64,000 bases of DNA from Paenibacillus sp. FSL K6-1096 (GTDB taxonomy: Bacteria; Bacillota; Bacilli; Paenibacillales; Paenibacillaceae): NCBI RefSeq assembly GCF_037977055.1, contig NZ_CP150274.1, forward strand, positions 2,046,001 to 2,110,000, written 5' to 3'. This document shows positions 57,058 through 64,000 of the stretch, in pieces. The translations under genes were made by a program, and so were the position numbers. Position 1 is the stretch's first letter, and each line of letters starts with the position of its first letter. The notes under the pieces were generated by a model that saw nothing but the letters and a program-made list of their open reading frames with translations, did no database searches and was not told the origin of the DNA.

Positions 57058-58824
57058 TTAATACAGCGGCCCGAAGGTCTGGCACGCTCTATAATCTGCG
57101 CTCTCCAGATCTGCTGTGCCGAATAATGACCACACCCGAGGTCTGAAAATCCGTGCTTCCTCCACATTATGCATACTGACCGGAATCCGCAGCATTGAGG
57201 CCAGCGTGATCAGATCGGCACCGATATGCCCGTAGCTGATGGCACCGTGGTTGGCTCCCCAGTTATTCATGACATCATACACACTTTGGAAAGCCCCCTC
57301 ACCCGTCAGCTTAGGCGCAAACCAGGTGGTCGGCCAGGTCGGATCGGTCCGCTCATCCAGCGTCTTGTGCACAGCGTCAGGCAGGTCTACCGTGAATCCT
57401 TCCACCAGCTGCAGCACCGGGCCAAGTCCTTTTACCAGATTGAGCCGGGCCATCGTTACAGGCATTCCGCCTTTGGTTAAATAATCCGTCGAGAAGCCGC
57501 CCCCGCGAAAATATTCCTGCGAAGCAGGGCGGAACTGGGTCTGAGCCATACACGCCTTCACTTCTTCGTCCGTTATCTCCCAGAACGGCTTGATCGCCGG
57601 CTTGCCGTCCATTTTCTGCTCTCCTGTGCCGTCCAGCGCTGCAGAGCCTGAGTTAATCAGATGCAGCAGCCCGCTTGCTGCCTCCCCTTCCAGCTTGTAG
57701 CCGGTTACACGCTCCACCGCAGCAGGGCTCCAGTACGTCCGTACATCCGCGAAGATCTGCGCTGTATTCGTAAGCAGATAATTGAACAGCATCGTGACTC
57801 CGTTCAGGCTGTCATTTTCTGTTGCCACGATATACGGGGCGCGTCTGCCGTTCCAGTCGAAGGAGGAGTTCAGAATCGTCTCCATGAAATCCCCGTTCGG
57901 AAAATGATCCGTCCACTGCCGCTGGCCCTGGAAGCCGCCGACAAGCGCATTGTGTCCGTTCGCTTCCTCCTCAAACCCCAGCTCCGCCAGCTTCGGATTG
58001 CCGACCATGAGATCGCGCGCGATGAGCGTCATTTTGACACAGGTCTCCCATTGCAGTTCCTTCTCCTTGTCGCTAATCTGTAGATGCTGCGGGTTATTAT
58101 CTGCTCCGATTCTGCAATTCTCCTTCACCCAGGAGAGCGCCTTCACAAATTCCTCTTGATCATAAATGTCTTCCTCAAACCGGCGCACGTACTCAGACAT
58201 ATCAATATACTCATTGCGCATGCCGAGATAATCCTGGAAGAACTGTTCATTCACAATTGAGCCGGCAATCCCCATTGAGACAGAGCCCATCGACAGATAG
58301 GACTTACCTTTCATCACAGCAACCGCCATCGCGGACTTTGCAAACTGCAGCAGCTTGGACTGCACATCCGCCGGGATCTCTTCACTGCCTGAATCCTGGA
58401 CATCCTCGCCGTAAATCCCGAAAGCCGGAATCCCTTTTTGCGCGTAAGCAGACAGCACTGCTGCCAGATAGACCGCACCCGGACGCTCCGTCCCGTTAAA
58501 GCCCCACACCGCATGAGGAATCGTGGCATCCATATCCATCGTCTCAGATCCGTAACACCAGCACGGCGTCACCGTAATCGATACACCCACATTTTCACCT
58601 TTGAACTTTTGCGCGGCTGCTGCCGCTTCCTTGACCCCGCCGATTGTAGAATCAGCGATAATACACTGTACCGGAGAACCATCCGGATAAAAAAGTGTTT
58701 CTTCGAGAAATTTAGCTACACGCTGCGCCATCCCCATCGTCTGGGCCTCAAGTGATTCGCGGACACCGCGTCTTCTTCCATCAATGGTGGGACGGATACC
58801 AATCTTCGGATAATTTGCTGCCAC
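57058..58824 (-). CDS. fucI: L-fucose isomerase
   Basis: Mn-dependent isomerase converting L-fucose to L-fuculose (also D-arabinose to D-ribulose). 588 residues, nearly the E. coli length of 591. Family signatures: [20 protein letters not shown] at the start, [36 protein letters not shown], and the C-terminal [19 protein letters not shown] with the metal-binding His. First gene of the fuc operon, with a near-consensus promoter and a palindromic operator-like site before it. Confidence 0.97.
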   Translation of the reverse strand: MAANYPKIGIRPTIDGRRRGVRESLEAQTMGMAQRVAKFLEETLFYPDGSPVQCIIADSTIGGVKEAAAAAQKFKGENVGVSITVTPCWCYGSETMDMDATIPHAVWGFNGTERPGAVYLAAVLSAYAQKGIPAFGIYGEDVQDSGSEEIPADVQSKLLQFAKSAMAVAVMKGKSYLSMGSVSMGIAGSIVNEQFFQDYLGMRNEYIDMSEYVRRFEEDIYDQEEFVKALSWVKENCRIGADNNPQHLQISDKEKELQWETCVKMTLIARDLMVGNPKLAELGFEEEANGHNALVGGFQGQRQWTDHFPNGDFMETILNSSFDWNGRRAPYIVATENDSLNGVTMLFNYLLTNTAQIFADVRTYWSPAAVERVTGYKLEGEAASGLLHLINSGSAALDGTGEQKMDGKPAIKPFWEITDEEVKACMAQTQFRPASQEYFRGGGFSTDYLTKGGMPVTMARLNLVKGLGPVLQLVEGFTVDLPDAVHKTLDERTDPTWPTTWFAPKLTGEGAFQSVYDVMNNWGANHGAISYGHIGADLITLASMLRIPVSMHNVEEARIFRPRVWSLFGTADLESADYRACQTFGPLY

Positions 58825-58890
58825 TGCTGTTCCTCCTCGTAATGAATGGTTAACCTCTGCAGAAGTGCCGGATAAGCTGAATTCATGTTA

Positions 58891-58919
58891 ATAATAGATT
58901 CGATATTGCCCAAAGTCAA
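58891..58919 (-). promoter_or_regulatory. Promoter of the fuc operon
   Basis: Minus strand: -35 TTGACT (58919-58914), 17-bp spacer, -10 TATTAT (58896-58891), about 65 bp before the fucI start. Confidence 0.82.
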
Positions 58920-58960
58920 CAATAATCCACACAAAATTATATGTTTTTGTGGATTATTGT
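58919..58960. promoter_or_regulatory. Palindromic operator-like site between fucI and the DeoR gene
   Basis: ACAATAATCCACA (58919-58931) and TGTGGATTATTGT (58948-58960) are perfect 13-bp inverted arms with 16 bp between. The left arm abuts the fucI -35 box; the right arm lies about 70 bp before the deoR start. This is the expected place for a DeoR-family repressor to control both directions. Confidence 0.78.
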
Positions 58961-59030
58961 GATATTATTTAGAAAAGATGTGGGATTCAAGGGATAACTC
59001 CATAGACGATTAGGTAAGGGTGGATAAGGC

Positions 59031-59795
59031 ATGAAGGCATTCGAACGGCGGGATCTGATTATTAATGAGCTCTACAGGTATAAAAAAGTACATGTGGCCG
59101 ATCTGGCCCAGAAGTTTCAGGTATCGGAGGAGACCATCCGGCGGGATCTGGATAAGCTCGATAAAGAGGGGCTGGCCAAAAAAAACTACGGCGGTGCCAT
59201 TCTCAATACGCACACCAATGAAGACCCCTCGTATGCGGTCAGACACCAGGTCAACCTGGAGGCCAAAGGCGTGATCGCCGGCAATGTGCTGGAGCTGATT
59301 AATGACGGGGACAGCCTGATGACAGATACGAGTACAACAGCTTTTGAGGCATTGCGCAAAATAACGGATTCCAAGCATAACCTGACGATTATCACCAACT
59401 CTCTGGCCGTACTGTCCGAGTTCCAGCATTCCGGCCATAAGCTTATTTCCACCGGTGGCACCCTGGGTCCGGAGACCAGCTCCTTCGTCGGCCCTACCGC
59501 TTCCCAGACGATTCAGAAGTACAATGTGGATGTGGCTCTGTTCAGCTGCAAAGGCATTTCCATGACCGGAGGGCTCAGTGATTCGAATGAGGAGGAAAGC
59601 GAGCTTAAGATTCTGATGCAAAAACAGGCCAGCAAAGTTGTCCTGCTCGTCGACTATTCCAAATTTGACCGGATCGCCTTCATCAAGCTGTTCAGCTTCG
59701 ATAAAGTCGATTACATTGTGACTGACCGTAAGCCTTCCGAGGAATGGATGGAATTCCTGAATAACTATCAGGTATCGGTCTTGTATGGTACATAG
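59031..59795 (+). CDS. DeoR family transcriptional regulator (probable fucose operon repressor)
   Basis: 254 residues. N-terminal DeoR winged helix (RRDLIINELYRYKKVHVADLAQKFQVSEETIRRDLDKLDKEGLAKKNYGGA, about 6-56) and the C-terminal sugar-phosphate-sensing DeoRC domain (DGDSLMTDTSTTAFEAL, TIITNSLAVLSE, STGGTLGPETSSFVGPTA, VDVALFSCKGIS). Divergent from fucI across a 13-bp palindrome, so it most likely represses the fuc operon until a fucose phosphate intermediate binds. Confidence 0.93.
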   Translation: MKAFERRDLIINELYRYKKVHVADLAQKFQVSEETIRRDLDKLDKEGLAKKNYGGAILNTHTNEDPSYAVRHQVNLEAKGVIAGNVLELINDGDSLMTDTSTTAFEALRKITDSKHNLTIITNSLAVLSEFQHSGHKLISTGGTLGPETSSFVGPTASQTIQKYNVDVALFSCKGISMTGGLSDSNEEESELKILMQKQASKVVLLVDYSKFDRIAFIKLFSFDKVDYIVTDRKPSEEWMEFLNNYQVSVLYGT

Positions 59796-59875
59796 TGCGT
59801 CTGAAGAACAACATCCCCCTGCGGGTGAAGGGTGCTGGTGCTCATCGCGTTCTCGTCGCTTGCATGGAGAGCATT

Positions 59876-60054
59876 GTTGCACATTTTGCAGGATTTCTCT
59901 ATAAATGTTATTGAATTCCGGTACAATATTGCATTAATTGCACAAATCTCAGTATTTAGAGCTAGTTAGCGCCGGATTTGTTGCATTTGGTGCAGGATTT
60001 CAGCAGAGACCATTTTTATGGAGGCAGTATTGTTGCACTTTTTTCAGGATTTCT
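59876..60054. repeat. Phased RTTGYA-N5-TGCAGG array, four units
   Basis: GTTGCA-cattt-TGCAGG (59876), ATTGCA-ttaat-TGCACA (59928), GTTGCA-tttgg-TGCAGG (59980) and GTTGCA-ctttt-TTCAGG (60032), spaced exactly 52 bp each. Units 1, 3 and 4 continue as ATTTC. Same family as 25275-25452. It directly precedes a second, different array at 60111. Confidence 0.9.
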
Positions 60055-60110
60055 TTAAAAGTGTTACAGGCTATCTAGCATGGGGCCCATCCCTCGAAGG
60101 AGCAGCACCC

Positions 60111-60290
60111 AATGTGGTCAGTTTTTCGATTATATTCGGTCCATGCGCCGCTCTCGGCCCCATTGTAATCGGTTTTTCGATTACATTTCCTCCACGTGGC
60201 GCACCCGGTCGAATTGTGATCGGTTTTCCGATTACATTTGTCTTACGTGACGCCCCCCGTCCCATTGTAGTCGGTTTTTCGATTACATTT
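60111..60290. repeat. Four-unit 51-bp hairpin array (array B)
   Basis: Four copies of the 27-bp hairpin of array A start at 60111, 60162, 60213 and 60264, exactly 51 bp apart. The arms vary (AATGTGGTCA, ATTGTAATCG, ATTGTGATCG, ATTGTAGTCG) against CGATTACATT-like right arms. Intervals have diverged from each other, unlike array A. It lies between the DeoR gene and the convergent tRNA cluster. Confidence 0.9.
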
Positions 60291-60301
60291 CCTAAGCAAC
60301 A

Positions 60302-60348
60302 AAAAAACAGACTAAAATTACTTATAAAGTAACTTTAAGTCTGTTTGA
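60302..60348 (-). terminator. Terminator of the tRNA cluster
   Basis: Minus strand AAACAGACTTAAAGTTACTT pairs with AAGTAATTTTAGTCTGTTT around a short loop and is followed by TTTT. Confidence 0.88.
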
Positions 60349-60353
60349 TTAGC

Positions 60354-60426
60354 GCGCCCTAAGAGATTCGAACTCCTGACCTTTTGATTCGTAGTCAAAC
60401 GCTCTATCCAGCTGAGCTAAGGGCGC
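60354..60426 (-). tRNA. tRNA-Arg (ACG)
   Basis: Cloverleaf on the minus strand: acceptor GCGCCCT/AGGGCGC, anticodon arm TTTGA-CTACGAA-TCAAA giving anticodon ACG, T-loop GTTCGAATC. CCA is not encoded. Confidence 0.95.
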
Positions 60427-60432
60427 AGATTA

Positions 60433-60507
60433 TGGAGCGGACGACGGGAATCGAACCCGCGACCCTCGCCTTGGCAAGGCGATGCTCTACCGCTGAGCCA
60501 CGTCCGC
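60433..60507 (-). tRNA. tRNA-Gly (GCC)
   Basis: Acceptor GCGGACG/CGTCCGC, anticodon arm CGCCT-TGCCAA-GGCG giving GCC, T-loop GTTCGATTC, encoded CCA. Confidence 0.95.
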
Positions 60508-60560
60508 ATACGGTATGTATTCAATTACTGCTGGTGATTCTCATCCTCGTGCCAAGAAGA

Positions 60561-60578
60561 TGGCGGAACCGACGGGAT
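60561..60578 (-). repeat. Duplicate of the tRNA-Asp 3' end
   Basis: The 18 nt here (CCA, discriminator, acceptor and part of the T arm) repeat the 3' end of the tRNA-Asp gene at 60671-60688. A 92-bp insert lies between. The flanking GTGCCA and TTCTCATCC are repeated too. Confidence 0.85.
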
Positions 60579-60670
60579 ACTCTTCACTTCGTTACGAGAT
60601 TGCGATGTAGTGCTAACGAAGCTTATGCTTCAACGAACCCAGGGAATTCTCATCCCTTGTGCCATTAAAA

Positions 60671-60748
60671 TGGCGGAACCGACGGGATTCGAACCCGCGA
60701 TCTCCTGCGTGACAGGCAGGCATGTTAGGCCAACTACACCACGGTTCC
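60671..60748 (-). tRNA. tRNA-Asp (GTC)
   Basis: Acceptor GGAACCG paired at the 3' end, anticodon arm CCTGC-CTGTCAC-GCAGG giving GTC, T-loop GTTCGAATC, encoded CCA. Confidence 0.95.
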
Positions 60749-60755
60749 AAAGTAA

Positions 60756-60829
<74 letters not shown>

Positions 60830-60868
60830 TCAGTAAAAATATTCTCTTATACACTTGCAGGCTCTGCA

Positions 60869-60944
60869 TGGTGGAGGCTGAGGGGTTCGAACCCCCGACC
60901 CTCTGCTTGTAAGGCAGATGCTCTCCCAGCTGAGCTAAGCCTCC
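60869..60944 (-). tRNA. tRNA-Val (TAC)
   Basis: Acceptor GGAGGCT/AGCCTCC, anticodon arm CTGCC-TTACAA-GCAG giving TAC, T-loop GTTCGAACC, encoded CCA. Confidence 0.95.
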
Positions 60945-61033
60945 ATGTAAGAAGCAACTTAATTATCATATCACACATCGTTGAAATATACAACTATAAC
61001 TTTGTGAACCCTTGGGAATTCTCATCCCATAAA

Positions 61034-61051
61034 TGGTGACCCGTATGGGAT
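61034..61051 (-). repeat. Duplicate of the tRNA-Glu 3' end
   Basis: The 18 nt repeat the 3' end of tRNA-Glu at 61137-61154. The insert between is closely similar to the one behind tRNA-Asp (shared GGGATACTCT, TTACGAGATTGCGA, GAAGCTTATGCTTCAACGAA). Confidence 0.85.
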
Positions 61052-61136
61052 ACTCTCCACTCCGTTACGAGATTGCGAAGTATTCCTTCCGAAGCTTATG
61101 CTTCAACGAACCCTTGGGAATTCTCATCCCATAAAA

Positions 61137-61211
61137 TGGTGACCCGTATGGGATTCGAACCCATGTTACCTCCGTGAAAGGGAGGTGTCTTAACCCCTTG
61201 ACCAACGGGCC
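61137..61211 (-). tRNA. tRNA-Glu (TTC)
   Basis: Acceptor GGCCCGT paired with ACGGGTC, anticodon arm CCTCC-CTTTCAC-GGAGG giving TTC, T-loop GTTCGAATC, encoded CCA. First gene of the cluster in transcription order. Confidence 0.95.
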
Positions 61212-61244
61212 ATAATTAAAATCAATCTCGCGACAACAAAATAT

Positions 61245-61273
61245 ATTATATCAAATATATAAAAACATTACAA
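61245..61273 (-). promoter_or_regulatory. Probable promoter of the tRNA cluster
   Basis: Minus strand: -35 TTGTAA (61273-61268), 17-bp AT-rich spacer, -10 TATAAT (61250-61245), 33 bp before tRNA-Glu. The separate 5S terminator upstream supports independent transcription. Confidence 0.65.
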
Positions 61274-61305
61274 GAGAAAATCAAAAATCATTACAAGATT
61301 TATTC

Positions 61306-61498
61306 GAAGCAATTGGATAAACGTATCTTAATTCGCTGGTTTCTGCGCATTCGGCAGAAGCAATTGGATTAACAGCATCTATTTGTGCACGTTACCGCTA
61401 CTTTGGCTAAAATTGAAAAAATCAAGTGTTGTTTATCCAACTGCTGTCCGAAGATCGTCCATTTATTCCCCAGCAAGTGCACAAAATCCAACTGCTTC
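61306..61498. repeat. Dyad-symmetric array of four GAAGCARTTGGATWAAC motifs
   Basis: Two direct copies (61306-61322, 61357-61373) face two inverted copies (61431-61447, 61482-61498). Within each pair the spacing is exactly 51 bp, and the whole set is symmetric about 61402. It lies between the tRNA promoter and the rRNA terminator. No gene was seen in 61274-61579. Confidence 0.88.
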
Positions 61499-61579
61499 CC
61501 CTTCCCCAGTGTCTTTCATCCCCGTTTATCCGATCCGTTCAGACATCGCCCATCTCATTATCCATGCTGCCCATGCATA

Positions 61580-61616
61580 CAAAAAGACCACTGTCGACTA
61601 ATCAACAGTGGTCTTG
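61580..61616 (-). terminator. Terminator of the rRNA operon
   Basis: Minus strand AAGACCACTGT pairs with ACAGTGGTCTT, followed by TTTGTATG. It lies directly after the 5S gene. Confidence 0.88.
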
Positions 61617-61619
61617 TGT

Positions 61620-61736
61620 GCTTGGCGGCGTCCTACTCTCCCAGGACCCTTCGGTCCAAGTACCATCGGCGCTGGAAGGCTTAACGGTCGTGTTCGGGAT
61701 GGGTACGCGTGGAACCCTTCCGCTATCGCCACCAAA
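61620..61736 (-). rRNA. rrf: 5S ribosomal RNA
   Basis: 117 nt on the minus strand from TTTGGTGGCGATAGCGG to GACGCCGCCAAGC, with the conserved CCGAACACG loop and GCGCCGATGGTA. It lies in the usual position after 23S. The spacer 61737-61932 shows small hairpins only. Confidence 0.96.
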
Positions 61737-61932
61737 CATGATTTTTCGAAGCCTACGCTTCTCGAAATCGCTACAGAAAATATCAAACCATCGGTTTAAC
61801 TTCCTGCCAGGCTTAATCGCCTGAAAACTGAATCCGAAACAGAAATCTGCGTTTGCCCTTGTTACGGGGCCCCCGGAAAGTACTCGGAATCCGCTTTGTC
61901 AGCGTCTTCTTCACTTTTTGGGGTAGTTTATT

Positions 61933-64000
<2,068 letters not shown>

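Noticed and set aside
60111..60290. CRISPR array (27-bp palindromic repeat, 24-bp intervals)
   Set aside because: Only four units, with degenerate repeats. The sister array at 20189 has near-identical intervals, which CRISPR spacers do not. No cas genes or leader nearby.
60018..60332. 104-codon plus-strand frame over array B
   Set aside because: Made of the repeat units and low-complexity flanks, no ribosome site, and it runs into the tRNA terminator.

Overview
The window looks like a chromosomal segment of a Paenibacillus-type endospore-forming Bacillota. Evidence: the gene order hisS-aspS, relA-dtd, apt-recJ, secD-secF, comN, spoVB, yrbG, yrzE, yajC-tgt-queA, ruvBAC and bofC matches the one known from Bacillus. 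SecD and SecF are separate proteins here (fused in B. subtilis). Sporulation genes (spoVB, bofC, a SpoIID-like gene) and large Cache/AraC-type sensor-regulators are also present. No transposase, integrase, phage gene or cas gene was seen.

Layout. (1) 1-30 kb is a conserved core, mostly on the minus strand: a T-box-controlled hisS-aspS unit, a stress protein pair, relA-dtd, a uracil permease, apt, recJ, a CDF transporter, secDF, comN/spoVB, small membrane proteins, a PAP2 enzyme, yajC-tgt-queA, a SpoIID-like protein, ruvCAB, bofC and a serpin lipoprotein. (2) 30-35 kb holds fabV, an ABC exporter with an unusual ABC-like/LytTR fusion regulator, and a decayed methyltransferase. (3) 35.4-58.8 kb is a carbohydrate region: GH88 hydrolase, a secreted parallel beta-helix protein with duplicated modules, an Lpl-type ABC sugar importer, a membrane-bound AraC sensor, an SGNH esterase, four further AraC regulators, a GHL6-like glycosidase, and an L-fucose operon (isomerase, kinase, aldolase) divergent from a DeoR regulator across a clear palindrome. 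Together these suggest release, import and catabolism of a uronate- and fucose-containing glycan. (4) 60.3-64 kb is an RNA region read on the minus strand: a six-gene tRNA cluster (Glu, Val, fMet, Asp, Gly, Arg), 5S rRNA and the 3' two thirds of 23S rRNA.

The most unusual content is between genes. Six intergenic sites carry short palindromic or conserved motifs repeated two to five times, mostly at a centre spacing of 51 or 52 bp (once 62), about five or six helical turns. Three arrays share the core RTTGYA-N5-TRCAAY (25275-25452, 37677-37862, 59876-60054). Two are 27-bp hairpins with an exact 51-bp period (20189-20419, 60111-60290). One is a dyad-symmetric set of four GAAGCARTTGGAT motifs between the tRNA and rRNA genes (61306-61498). 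Two tRNA genes (Asp and Glu) are followed by nearly identical mini-inserts flanked by copies of that tRNA's own 3' end. I know of no named element that accounts for these. All statements come from reading the sequence; no database search was possible.
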